Assembly (NCBI GenBank): GCA_018267575.1
Contig: JAFDYF010000001.1
Location: forward strand, 1-64,000
Length of the DNA: 64,000 bases
Origin: Bacteroidota bacterium
GTDB lineage: Bacteria; Bacteroidota; Bacteroidia; Chitinophagales; Chitinophagaceae
Direction of reading: 5' to 3'
A model generated the notes under the pieces. It did no database searches and was not told the origin of the DNA. It worked only from the letters and a program-made list of their open reading frames with translations. The translations under genes and the position numbers were made by a program. The first letter of the stretch is position 1. The number at the start of each line of letters is the position of its first letter. Positions 51,135 through 60,111 of the stretch are shown here, in pieces.

Positions 51135-52262
51135 TTATTTTCCATCCCTCACACACCTAAAGCCTAGATGCTCCAATCCGGTATCGGGACTGCTTTTCAT
51201 TCTTCTGGCTACGCGATACCCACTACAATATCCATCATTGCACAAAAAAGATCCACCCCTGGTAACCCTTTTTGGTGTATAAGGTTCAGAAGGGTCATAG
51301 CTTTTGTTTGGTCCCTTGGGATTGGAGACTGGGGCAGTAAAACTGCTATAATAGTTATAATCGTACCAGTCGCTGCACCATTCCCATACATTGCCAGCCA
51401 TATCATAAAGTTTATATCCATTGGGTTGGAAAGATTTTATTGGGGCCAATCTGTCAAAACCATCCCAATCAGTGTTGAGGTAGGGAAATTTACCCTGCCA
51501 GGAATTGCATTTTGGCTTACCCGATTCCACAGGTTCATTACCCCAAGTATATATTTTGTTTGCTAACCCACCCCGGGCGGCATATTCCCATTCGGCTTCG
51601 GTAGGCAAGCGTTTACCCGCCCATTTGCAATAAGCCATGGCATCGTCCCAGCTTACCTGTACCACAGGATAATTTTCCTTTCCCTTTATATCACTTTGCG
51701 GTCCTTGGGGATGCTTCCAATCCGCACCAGCTTTCCACTCCCACCATTGGCTATAATCGTTCAGATCAACTTCACTGTGCGAAGGTTTAAAAACCAATGA
51801 AGCGGCTACCAACATGCTGTCCGGTGGCTTGGGTGTACCGGGCGGTACCTGCTTTTTTATTTCCTCCCAATCTGGTTTTCTTTCAGCAGTAGTAATATAA
51901 CCCGTCGCTTTTACAAAAGCGGCAAACTGTGCATTGGTCACTTCCGTGGCATCCATCCAAAAACCATCTACCGTTACTTGGTGCTTGGGATATTCATCCC
52001 TATCAGCTTGGCTATTATCACCGCCCATCATAAAACTGCCACCCGGTATCCAGCGCATTCCCTGCGTAGAGGTATCTCCTGAAGAACTGATCTGATTGGG
52101 CGTTATGGTTGAAAGGTTCGCAAACCGTTTTGGAAGATTCGATTCACAATGAAGGGCTGAATCCGTTTTAGCGGTTGACTTATTTTCTGTTTGTGCGTTT
52201 TGGCATGCAGCAATGGTGCAGTATAAAACGATAGCAACAGCATTTAGCAATCTATATTTCAT
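51135..52262 (-). CDS. Formylglycine-generating enzyme family lipoprotein (SUMF1-like)
   Basis: 375 residues from ATG 52262, which gives a lipoprotein signal (KYRLLNAVAIVLYCTIAAC, lipobox IAAC). The frame extends 71 codons upstream without support and overlaps the E1 gene. FGE-sulfatase domain: MRWIPGGSFMMGGDNSQ, DEYPKHQVTVDGFWMDATEVTNAQFAAFVKATGY, RLPTEAEWEYAARGG, DMAGNVWEWCSDWYD, RVTRGGSFLCNDGYCSGYRVARR, GFRCV. The two copper-binding catalytic cysteines of true FGE are both present, five residues apart (about 341 and 346). It should convert Cys of sulfatases to formylglycine in the periplasm. No sulfatase gene is in the window. Confidence 0.88.
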   Translation of the reverse strand: MKYRLLNAVAIVLYCTIAACQNAQTENKSTAKTDSALHCESNLPKRFANLSTITPNQISSSGDTSTQGMRWIPGGSFMMGGDNSQADRDEYPKHQVTVDGFWMDATEVTNAQFAAFVKATGYITTAERKPDWEEIKKQVPPGTPKPPDSMLVAASLVFKPSHSEVDLNDYSQWWEWKAGADWKHPQGPQSDIKGKENYPVVQVSWDDAMAYCKWAGKRLPTEAEWEYAARGGLANKIYTWGNEPVESGKPKCNSWQGKFPYLNTDWDGFDRLAPIKSFQPNGYKLYDMAGNVWEWCSDWYDYNYYSSFTAPVSNPKGPNKSYDPSEPYTPKRVTRGGSFLCNDGYCSGYRVARRMKSSPDTGLEHLGFRCVRDGK

Positions 52263-52369
52263 AGTCAAAAATGGGCTATTGTAAAAGATGCATTTTGATA
52301 GCCTCTTAAACGAGTTAGGAATATGCGAAATTAAAAAGAATAGCAGGCATTCGACAAATAAAGCTGGTA

Positions 52370-54358
52370 TCAATAGGACAATAACTTTTTTATAAAGACA
52401 TCCAATCTGGCATTTGCCAAAAAGTTTTTTTCCAATTCGATATTGAATGGGATGGGTGTATCCAATGAAGCACATCGTATGATAGGCGCATCCAACATCT
52501 CAAAACAATGCTCACTCACCCAAGCCGCAATCTCGCCACCAATGCCGCCAATCAAACTATCTTCATGCAATAATAAAAGTTTACCGGTCTTGGCAACGGC
52601 TGAACGTATTGATTCATAATCGAGCGGAAGCAAGGTCCTTAGGTCAAGAATGCCTATGGAAATTTCAGGATGTTGTGCTGCATAGTCCGCTGACCAATGA
52701 ACACCCGCCCCATAGGTAATAATGGAAATGTCATTTCCTTCCTGCACCCATTTTGCCTTGCCAATTTCAATTTCATAATAGTCATCGGGCACTGGGCCAC
52801 TGATGCTTCGGTATAAAGCCTTATGTTCAAAATACATGACTGGGTTAGGGTCATTGATGGCAGCAATCAACAATCCTTTTGCATCCATTGGCGTAGAGGG
52901 ATAGACCACTTTCAGGCCTGGGGTATGCACAAACCAGGCTTCATTGCTTTGTGAATGAAAAGGTCCCGCACCCACACCAGCACCCGTTGGCATGCGTATC
53001 ACCACATCCGCCTGTTGCCCCCAGCGATAATGAATCTTGGCAAGATTATTAACAATTTGGTTGAAGCCGACCGAAACAAAATCCGCAAACTGCATTTCCA
53101 TCACACTCTTGAATCCTTCCAAACTGAGACCAAGTGCAGATCCCACGATGGCGCTCTCACAAAGGGGGGTATTGCGCACCCTTTCCTTGCCAAATTCATC
53201 TACCATGCCTTCGGTGATTTTGAATGCACCACCATACTCAGCAATATCCTGCCCCATCAAAATCATGTTGGGGTGCTTTTGCATGGATAGCTGCAGCGCT
53301 TCTTTGATACCATCGAGAAACCGCTTACTAGGAGTCGAATGACCGATGGCGGGTGGCGGATCAGTAATAACCGAAGGGCGAGGCGTATATACATCTCCCA
53401 ACTCCTCCTCTGTATCCACCACAAACTTCTCTTCCATAACGGCATGCTTCAGTTCCCCATCAATCCAGGATTTGATTTCGTCACGGATATGGTTAACCGA
53501 ATCTGCATCCAACACTTGCTCCTGCAACAAATACATTTCATAATTGGAAACGGGGTCCTTTTTGGCCCATTCCTCAAACAACTCTTTAGGTACATATTTA
53601 GTACCGCTGGCTTCCTCATGACCGCGCATACGGAAAGTCGTACACTCAACCAGATAAGGCTTTTGGCTTTTGATGCAATAATCACGAACCCCTTTGATGG
53701 TATCATGCACTGTCAAAATATTGTTGCCGTCAATCTGTACTGCTTCCATACCATAACCTTTTGCCTTCTCCACCAAACTTTCACAGCGATATTGTTCTTT
53801 TACAGGTGTGCTAAGCCCGTAACCATTGTTTTCAATAATAAAAATCACGGGCAAATCCCAAACGGCGGCCACATTCAATGCTTCATGAAAATCGCCTTCG
53901 CTGGTGCCACCATCGCCCGTAAATGCCAATGCTACTTTGTTTTCCTTCCGAAGTTTATAGGCCAGTGCCACGCCATCCGCAATAGCCAGTTGAGGACCCA
54001 GATGTGAAATCATACCACAGATATGATGTTCCCTAGCACCAAAATGGAAAGACCTTTCCCGACCTTTGCTATAGCCATTTTTGCTTCCCTGCCATTGTAG
54101 GAAAAGTTTGCCCAAAGGCATTTTTCGGGAGGTAAACACACCTAAGTTCCGATGCAAGGGCATTATCCATTCGTCTTGTTCCATGGCCAGTGTTGCCCCA
54201 ACAGAAATCGCCTCCTGACCAATACCGCTGAACCATTTGCTAATCTTTCCCTGCCGTAAAAACAACAGCATCTTTTCCTCGATTAAGCGGGGGAGTAAAA
54301 TACTTTTATAAATCCTGATCAGCTCCTCATTGGTTAATTCTTTTTTATCAAAATTCAT
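52370..54358 (-). CDS. 2-oxo acid dehydrogenase E1, fused alpha and beta subunits
   Basis: 662 residues, a single-chain E1 (branched-chain 2-oxoacid or related) in which the alpha part (about 1-310) and the beta part (about 340-662) are normally separate proteins. TPP motif GDGGTSEGDFHEALNVAAVWDLPVIFIIENN (GDG to NN, 30 residues) in the alpha part; in the beta part VMEMQFADFVSVGFNQIVNN and LKVVYPSTPMDAKGLL. It decarboxylates the 2-oxo acid and passes acyl to the lipoyl E2 (not in the window). In Bacteroidota this fused form is usual for the BCKDH-type enzyme; the substrate remains open between branched-chain and other 2-oxo acids. Confidence 0.9.
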   Translation of the reverse strand: MNFDKKELTNEELIRIYKSILLPRLIEEKMLLFLRQGKISKWFSGIGQEAISVGATLAMEQDEWIMPLHRNLGVFTSRKMPLGKLFLQWQGSKNGYSKGRERSFHFGAREHHICGMISHLGPQLAIADGVALAYKLRKENKVALAFTGDGGTSEGDFHEALNVAAVWDLPVIFIIENNGYGLSTPVKEQYRCESLVEKAKGYGMEAVQIDGNNILTVHDTIKGVRDYCIKSQKPYLVECTTFRMRGHEEASGTKYVPKELFEEWAKKDPVSNYEMYLLQEQVLDADSVNHIRDEIKSWIDGELKHAVMEEKFVVDTEEELGDVYTPRPSVITDPPPAIGHSTPSKRFLDGIKEALQLSMQKHPNMILMGQDIAEYGGAFKITEGMVDEFGKERVRNTPLCESAIVGSALGLSLEGFKSVMEMQFADFVSVGFNQIVNNLAKIHYRWGQQADVVIRMPTGAGVGAGPFHSQSNEAWFVHTPGLKVVYPSTPMDAKGLLIAAINDPNPVMYFEHKALYRSISGPVPDDYYEIEIGKAKWVQEGNDISIITYGAGVHWSADYAAQHPEISIGILDLRTLLPLDYESIRSAVAKTGKLLLLHEDSLIGGIGGEIAAWVSEHCFEMLDAPIIRCASLDTPIPFNIELEKNFLANARLDVFIKKLLSY

Positions 54359-54387
54359 ATAGCAGACCTATTGGTAATTGGATAGGG

Positions 54388-54741
54388 TTATTTGTTCCTA
54401 CGTTCCGCTTCGCCCCTATACAGAAGTGAAGTAAGTGTTGAGAGCAGCAGGCTGAACAAGAGGGCCCACCAAAACCCATCCACTCTAAATCCATCCACAA
54501 AATGGGCTGCCAGCAAAATAATCACCGCGTTGATCACAAAAAGGAAAAGCCCAAACGTAAGAATCGTAATGGGTAAAGTAAGAATAATGAGGATGGGTTT
54601 GAGAATGGCATTGAAAACAGCCAGCACTAATGCCAGAATCAGCGCAGTGGTAAATTCATCGATGTGGATACCTCCTTTCAAAATATAAGAAAGACCAAAA
54701 GCCACCACGGCTGTTACTATGATGCGCATGATGAAGTTCAT
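54388..54741 (-). CDS. Phage holin-4-like small membrane protein
   Basis: 117 residues, four membrane helices, Phage_holin_4_2 (YvlD-like) family: IIVTAVVAFGLSYILKGGIHIDEFTTALILALVLAVFNAILKPILIILTLPITILTFGLFLFVINAVIILLAAHFVDGF. The NAILKPIL motif and the GLFLFVIN helix are diagnostic. Despite the name these are chromosomal proteins of unknown function, sometimes involved in envelope stress. A short charged tail ends it. It precedes the E1 gene by 29 bases and follows the M16 gene by 40, so it is probably in the same operon. Confidence 0.85.
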   Translation of the reverse strand: MNFIMRIIVTAVVAFGLSYILKGGIHIDEFTTALILALVLAVFNAILKPILIILTLPITILTFGLFLFVINAVIILLAAHFVDGFRVDGFWWALLFSLLLSTLTSLLYRGEAERRNK

Positions 54742-54781
54742 AAAAACAGTTTGCGCGAAAAGTTAGCAAGATTTGGCGGGA

Positions 54782-56068
54782 TTACACCACAACCAATTCA
54801 TAAAATTCTTTGGGCTGGAGATATTTGTTGGCAAGTTCCTGCAATTCCTTTGCAGAAATGGTTTTGATGATTTGGATGCCATTATAAAAATAGTTCTCGT
54901 CCAAACCATTCAGCATGATGTTTTTCCATCTTGCCGCCACATGGAAAGGTCCATCCAGATCGCCCAGTATAGTACCAATCATAAAGTTCCTAGCGGTCTG
55001 CAATTCTTCCTCATCAATCAATTCATCCCGCAGTAATTCCATTTCCTTATACACTTCCTCAATGGTTGCCTCACAAACATCCTTGCCTGCTTCTGTACTG
55101 ATCATCCAAGCGCTTTCCTGCAAATGGTTCAATAGATAGCTGTGAATTCCATAGGTATAACCCTTGTCCTCCCGTATATTGGCCATCAGTCGGGAACCAA
55201 AATAACCCCCAAAAATATTGTTGAGGACCCCAGCACTTTGAAAATCGGGGTGATGCCTATTTGGAAAATTGCGTGCAATCCGCACGGAACCCTGCACCCC
55301 ATTCTCATCGTTGGTCACCCGATATTTTTTTTCTTTGGCAGAAAGTATCGGGTGCACTATTGTATCTTCTTTGGCATGCCAAGGCTTAATGGGCAATGAA
55401 CCAAAATGCCTATCCAAACTTTCAATGATATCAACGGGCAATTTTCCCGCCACAAATATGGCGCAATGCCCCTGCTGGTAATATTTCTTGTAAAATGTTT
55501 GAATCTCGTTTTGTTGCAGGGAGGCATAGTCCTCCATGGAACTATACTTTCCATAAGGATGTTTTTCTCCAAAGAGATAGGCATCAATCAAACGACCGGC
55601 AACAAAATCACTTTTTTTCAGGCTCACCTGCAAACGTTGTTGCATGTTCTTTATGTAGATGTCCAGTTCCTCCTCCGGAAAAATCGAATCGGTAACAATC
55701 TCTGCAATAACCGGAAGCAGTTCGTTCACATACCTACCAAGACAATGCAGGTTGATCTCAGCCGTTTCATTTTGGCAGGACCTATTGAGGAAGGACCCAT
55801 AATATTCAAAATGCTCATTGATCTCAAAGGCCGTTTTTTTGGAGGTACCGTTCTTGAGCAGATGGTTGGCAGTTGCTGCAATCAGGTTTTTTTCTTCAAA
55901 ACTGTTTCCGGCACTAAATACCCAATTAACCATCAGCGTGTCCAATTGGCCTAAGTCAATGGCAAATACTTCCACCCCATTTTTTAAAATATATTTTTTA
56001 TATGGCGGCAATACAAGGTGAAAATCTACTGCGTTCGTTATTTTAGGTGCTATTGTTCTATTGATCAT
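54782..56068 (-). CDS. M16 family peptidase, inactive partner subunit
   Basis: 428 residues, pitrilysin fold. The first half reads LMVNWVFSAGNSFEEKNLIAATANHLLKNGT, where active members have HxxEH; that zinc site is absent. Its C-terminal half retains the Arg and Tyr of the substrate-binding helix (LMANIREDKGYTYGIHSYL). Two-chain M16B peptidases pair a catalytic chain (here the next gene upstream) with such an inactive chain. The gene begins 27 bases after the active one ends, which supports a heterodimer. Confidence 0.88.
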   Translation of the reverse strand: MINRTIAPKITNAVDFHLVLPPYKKYILKNGVEVFAIDLGQLDTLMVNWVFSAGNSFEEKNLIAATANHLLKNGTSKKTAFEINEHFEYYGSFLNRSCQNETAEINLHCLGRYVNELLPVIAEIVTDSIFPEEELDIYIKNMQQRLQVSLKKSDFVAGRLIDAYLFGEKHPYGKYSSMEDYASLQQNEIQTFYKKYYQQGHCAIFVAGKLPVDIIESLDRHFGSLPIKPWHAKEDTIVHPILSAKEKKYRVTNDENGVQGSVRIARNFPNRHHPDFQSAGVLNNIFGGYFGSRLMANIREDKGYTYGIHSYLLNHLQESAWMISTEAGKDVCEATIEEVYKEMELLRDELIDEEELQTARNFMIGTILGDLDGPFHVAARWKNIMLNGLDENYFYNGIQIIKTISAKELQELANKYLQPKEFYELVVV

Positions 56069-56095
56069 ACAATCTATCCCTTTACTTCAAATAAT

Positions 56096-57334
56096 TTAGT
56101 TATTGCTATAATAGTATAGCGTGCTGCAATTTTTATCATCAAAAATTTTCTGACTTTCTGCCAATATCTGTTCCGCCGTGATGGATTGATATTTTGCTAA
56201 TTCTGTGTTCATCATATTGGCATCACCAAGCAATTCATAGATGGCGAGACTAGCCGCACGGTTCATCAGGCTCATATCCTCAAACAAAATAGCCGCTTCA
56301 GTTTTGTTCTTTATTTTAGTCAGTTCCTTTCCTTCAATCTTATTATTTCTCATTTTAGCAATCTCTTCGCCTATGGCCTCATCTGCCAGTTTCATATCAA
56401 CACCTTTAATCAACTTGCCTTCAATCACCAATAATCCCGCATCCACAGAACCAGTGTGGTGGCATTCAATCTGGCTGAACAATTTTTTCTCTTTCACCAA
56501 GGATTGATACAGTCTGGAAGAACTACCGGCTCCCATTACTTCTGTAATCAGTTCAGCAATATAATAGCCATCCTCCGTACGCGATGCCATATGATAGGCC
56601 TTATAGATGGCATCCAAAGGCACATCAGCCCTAACTTCCAATTTCCGTGCTTCTGTTTGTGGAGGTTCTATGGGCAAATTCCTTTCGTATTTTTTTCCTG
56701 AAGAGATTCCACCAAACCATTTTTCGGCAAGCTCTTTTGCTTTGGCTGTTTTAATATTTCCTGCAAGCACCAATATGGCATTGGCGGGACGGTAATGTTT
56801 AGCAAAGAAATTTTTCACGTCGCTTAGGCTGGCATTCTCCACATGGCTCAGTTCTTTCCCAATGGTCATCCATTTATACGGATGTTGTTTATATGCCATT
56901 TCACGCATCTTGAACCATACATCCGCGTAGGGTTTGTTTATGTAATGCTCCTTGAATTCTTCACAAACCACCTTACGCTGTACATCCAAACTTTTTTCGC
57001 TGAATGCGAGTGATAGCATGCGGTCGCTTTCTAACCAAAAAGCAGTTTCGATATTCTCCGCAGGCAATTGCACATAATAATTGGTAAAATCGTTGGTGGT
57101 AAAAGCATTGTTTTCGCCGCCAGCGATTTGCAGGGGCGTCTCAAAGTCTTCTATATTCACCGAACCCCCAAACATCAGGTGCTCGAACAAATGGGCGAAA
57201 CCAGTTTTTTCAGGGTTTTCGTCTTTTGCCCCCACATCATACAAAATATTTAGCACAGCCATCGGCGTTGATGAATCTTCATGCACAATCACACGCAAAC
57301 CATTGTTCAATTGAAATTTATCAAATTGTATCAT
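56096..57334 (-). CDS. M16 family zinc peptidase, catalytic subunit
   Basis: 412 residues, pitrilysin (M16B) family. Inverted zinc motif HLFEH (about residues 48-52) in TGFAHLFEHLMFGGSVNIEDFE, with the third ligand Glu expected some 75 residues later near residue 128. Conserved NNAFTTNDFTNYYVQLP and ENIETAFWLESDRM. The start gives no signal peptide, so the pair is probably cytoplasmic, degrading short peptides. It is the first gene of the pair with the inactive partner; the aspartyl protease lies 61 bp further upstream. Confidence 0.92.
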   Translation of the reverse strand: MIQFDKFQLNNGLRVIVHEDSSTPMAVLNILYDVGAKDENPEKTGFAHLFEHLMFGGSVNIEDFETPLQIAGGENNAFTTNDFTNYYVQLPAENIETAFWLESDRMLSLAFSEKSLDVQRKVVCEEFKEHYINKPYADVWFKMREMAYKQHPYKWMTIGKELSHVENASLSDVKNFFAKHYRPANAILVLAGNIKTAKAKELAEKWFGGISSGKKYERNLPIEPPQTEARKLEVRADVPLDAIYKAYHMASRTEDGYYIAELITEVMGAGSSSRLYQSLVKEKKLFSQIECHHTGSVDAGLLVIEGKLIKGVDMKLADEAIGEEIAKMRNNKIEGKELTKIKNKTEAAILFEDMSLMNRAASLAIYELLGDANMMNTELAKYQSITAEQILAESQKIFDDKNCSTLYYYSNN

Positions 57335-57395
57335 AGTATTCCTATAAAAAGAAATGCAAAGTAAGGAAGACTAATTTATATAAAAGAGAAAGAAT

Positions 57396-58649
57396 TTATA
57401 AAATACTCGCCACCTTGATATGGAGCTCCATCAATTCCTGCTTCCGTCTGATAACCACTTTGATTTTTTCGCCCACGTTTTGGAAAAGATTTTTGTACAC
57501 TTGAATATTTTTTGAGAAATTATTGCCCACTGCAATGACCACATCATCTGTTTGAAAACCGGCTTTTTCTGCCGGCGATCCCTTCATCACATCCGCCACC
57601 CGGATTTCGCCATCAATCCAATAGATACTAAATCCGGTATATGAGTAGTCGAACTGGTCGCGGAAATGTGAATTTGGTAATAAATAAATTTCCCTTCTCC
57701 CATAATTGAGGATGATATTAAACCTTCTCAATAAATCGTTCCCAATCAACCCTGCAAGCGAAGGGTAAGAAGTGATATTGTAATCATCATCAAAAATATA
57801 GGTTGGCACATTTCGGAAACGGTATGGCCCCAACCGAAAATCTTTTACCGTGGTCTGTTTCATGCTTGCTTTTCCGCCCAAACCCTGGGCCAGGGTTGGT
57901 AAGGGTTTCTTTTTTCTGCTGCTAAACAAGGAACTGTCTTCCACAAAATCGGTTGATAATAACAAACAAAGACCTGCACCGGTATCAAAATAAAACCGGG
58001 CATTGATATTGGTATTATCCCTTACTCTGGCTGGCTCCACAGGAAGGTTAACCAGAAAAGGATGCGTAAGGAATCCGCCTTTGGGGTATTTGAGGTAGCC
58101 CTTCGAATACACATAAATTTTAGAGCTGTCGTAATCGATTTTTACAATATACCTGTTCAAAAAACTGTACCCGATAACCCCATCAATATTTTCACCATAC
58201 ACACTCGTTAAAATGCTATAATCGTTCACGTGAAAATTAAGGCTGTCCACCGTTAGATTAGGCAATCGCAGCTTTTGATTATAAACAAAACTCACATTAC
58301 GTATGCCTGCAACGCCACGTATTGTTTTATCTGAGGGTGTGGGCTTGATTTTTAATAAGGCGCATGTACTGGAATCCAGCGATATGCCCCCACTCCCTGT
58401 ATCAAAAATAAAGTTGAGTGAATCGGGATAATCAGCAAAGGAAGCTCTCAATAGGATGATACCGCCCGTTAATAAATGAAAGGGAAAGCTGGTAAGCAAC
58501 TTAGCTGGGGGCGGTATAAACTCTTCTTGTGCCTTGCATTCGGGCTGTTGAAAAAATAATATAAAAAAAGTAGAAATAATAAGGATAGGGCAAATGCCTT
58601 TTCCCCCGCCTGTGTTTAGTGACAATCCTGTATGAACGCATAACCGCAT
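57396..58649 (-). CDS. Retropepsin-like aspartyl protease with PDZ domain
   Basis: 417 residues from ATG 58649; an ATG 12 codons earlier is possible. A hydrophobic export signal (ICPILIISTFFILFFQQ) is followed by two aspartyl-protease half-domains, each with an Asp-Thr-Gly: FIFDTGSGGISLDSS and FYFDTGAGLCLLLS, so the protein folds as a single-chain pepsin/retropepsin-like enzyme. A C-terminal PDZ domain (SGFSIYWIDGEIRVADVMKGSPAEKAGFQTDDVVIAVG) follows from about residue 320. Such PDZ-retropepsins are common in Bacteroidota envelopes; substrates are unknown. It may be the first gene of the M16 operon. Confidence 0.87.
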   Translation of the reverse strand: MRLCVHTGLSLNTGGGKGICPILIISTFFILFFQQPECKAQEEFIPPPAKLLTSFPFHLLTGGIILLRASFADYPDSLNFIFDTGSGGISLDSSTCALLKIKPTPSDKTIRGVAGIRNVSFVYNQKLRLPNLTVDSLNFHVNDYSILTSVYGENIDGVIGYSFLNRYIVKIDYDSSKIYVYSKGYLKYPKGGFLTHPFLVNLPVEPARVRDNTNINARFYFDTGAGLCLLLSTDFVEDSSLFSSRKKKPLPTLAQGLGGKASMKQTTVKDFRLGPYRFRNVPTYIFDDDYNITSYPSLAGLIGNDLLRRFNIILNYGRREIYLLPNSHFRDQFDYSYTGFSIYWIDGEIRVADVMKGSPAEKAGFQTDDVVIAVGNNFSKNIQVYKNLFQNVGEKIKVVIRRKQELMELHIKVASIL

Positions 58650-58749
58650 AAGAAAGTCTTTACTGGGAGATAGAACTTTTCTCAAACAAACAATCCTACC
58701 TAAATATACCTATTCCCTTTTTATTAAGGCCTGCCATCCATACAAAACG

Positions 58750-58779
58750 TTGCATTACGGAGTATCCATATTAAATTTG
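58750..58779 (+). promoter_or_regulatory. mqnC: Promoter of mqnC
   Basis: TTG (58750-58752), a spacer of 19, TAAATTTG (58772-58779): both boxes of the Bacteroidota consensus at good spacing. The start would be near 58786, 17 bases before the GTG of mqnC. Confidence 0.6.
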
Positions 58780-58802
58780 CGTTTCATCATAAAAGCACCC
58801 AA

Positions 58803-59927
58803 GTGAAATTGACCGAATTATATCACAAAGCCCAAAATTTTGAGTTTTTGACTGTTGAAGAAGGCGTTTTCCTGTTTGAACAAGCCCCTTTGACAGAATT
58901 GATGTTTGTCGCGGATGAACTTAGAAAAAAACAGGTACCCCATGGAAAAGTTACTTGGCAAATCGACCGCAATGTAAATACCACCAATGTGTGCATTGCC
59001 AATTGCAAGTTTTGCAATTTTTACCGTATCCCTGGACATCCCGATGCTTATATAACCGATATTGAAACCTACAAAACGAAAATAGAAGAAACAATCCGCT
59101 GGGGTGGTGACCAACTGCTGCTTCAAGGCGGCCATCACCCCGAACTGGGTTTGAGTTTTTATACCAATCTATTTAAACAATTAAAAGAACTTTATCCTTC
59201 GATAAAACTACATACCCTGGGGCCGCCCGAAGTCGCACATATCTGCAAACTTGAAAAAATGAGCCATCGTGATGTACTTACTGCTTTGAAAGCAGCAGGG
59301 ATGGACTCTTTGCCCGGTGCTGGCGCAGAAATTTTGATAGACCGTGTTCGTCGGCTGATCAGCAAGGGGAAATGTGGTGCGCAGGAATGGCTGGACATTA
59401 TGCACGAAGCGCATGAGCTAAATATCACTACCTCAGCGACCATGATGTTTGGTCATGTGGAAACCATTCAGGAACGTTTTGAGCATTTAGTGAAAATAAG
59501 GGAGGTACAATCGAGGAAACCCGCAAACGCTAAGGGCTTTTTGGCCTTTATACCATGGACATTTCAGGATGTGGATACCTTGTTGGCGAAAATACGAGGC
59601 GTTCATAATCTGACTACTTCGGAGGAATATATACGCATGATCGCCATGAGCCGCATCATGTTGCCCAATATCAAAAATGTCCAGGCTTCTTGGCTTACCG
59701 TGGGAAAGGCCACGGCACAAATTTGCCTTCAGGCAGGAGCCAACGATTTTGGCAGTATTATGCTGGAAGAAAATGTGGTTAGCGCAGCAGGTGCGCCTCA
59801 CCGTTTTACGGCAAAAAGCATCCAAAATGCAATTCGGGAGGCGGGTTTTGAGCCACAACTGCGCAACCAGCAGTATGAATGGCGGGTAATGCCAGCGGCC
59901 ATCGAAGAGCAGGTAATCAATTACTGA
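58803..59927 (+). CDS. mqnC: Cyclic dehypoxanthinyl futalosine synthase
   Basis: Radical SAM enzyme of the futalosine pathway to menaquinone; converts dehypoxanthinyl futalosine to its cyclic form. 374 residues starting with GTG 58803, placed 17 bases after the inferred transcription start. The cluster motif CIANCKFC (Cys64, Cys68, Cys71) is preceded by TWQIDRNVNTTNV, then CNFYRIPGHPDAY, LLLQGGHHPELG, SLPGAGAEILIDRVR and EENVVSAAGAPHR, all MqnC-specific. Menaquinol made by this pathway is the probable electron donor of the act-cta block. Other mqn genes are not in the window. Confidence 0.95.
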   Translation: MKLTELYHKAQNFEFLTVEEGVFLFEQAPLTELMFVADELRKKQVPHGKVTWQIDRNVNTTNVCIANCKFCNFYRIPGHPDAYITDIETYKTKIEETIRWGGDQLLLQGGHHPELGLSFYTNLFKQLKELYPSIKLHTLGPPEVAHICKLEKMSHRDVLTALKAAGMDSLPGAGAEILIDRVRRLISKGKCGAQEWLDIMHEAHELNITTSATMMFGHVETIQERFEHLVKIREVQSRKPANAKGFLAFIPWTFQDVDTLLAKIRGVHNLTTSEEYIRMIAMSRIMLPNIKNVQASWLTVGKATAQICLQAGANDFGSIMLEENVVSAAGAPHRFTAKSIQNAIREAGFEPQLRNQQYEWRVMPAAIEEQVINY

Positions 59928-59962
59928 CCAATACTAAATCATTTCAAGTTCGTTGTATTTTG

Positions 59963-59985
59963 AAAATGCTTGTTTTCAGCATTTT
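59963..59985 (+). terminator. Hairpin after mqnC
   Basis: AAAATGCT (59963-59970) and AGCATTTT (59978-59985) form a perfect 8-bp stem with a 7-nt loop. Only a short T-run (within the stem end) follows, so termination efficiency is uncertain. Confidence 0.5.
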
Positions 59986-60111
59986 ATACTCCTCTACATC
60001 GATTTTATTGACGGTATTTGGAAAAAGCAGCATTTTTCTGGTGAATTTTGGTTTTTCAGAAACTTAAAATCAATTTTTTTCGTTACTTAATCTGAAATCC
60101 AAATATTTACG

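Noticed and set aside
53339..54007. 222-codon plus-strand open frame
   Set aside because: Antisense shadow of the E1 dehydrogenase gene.
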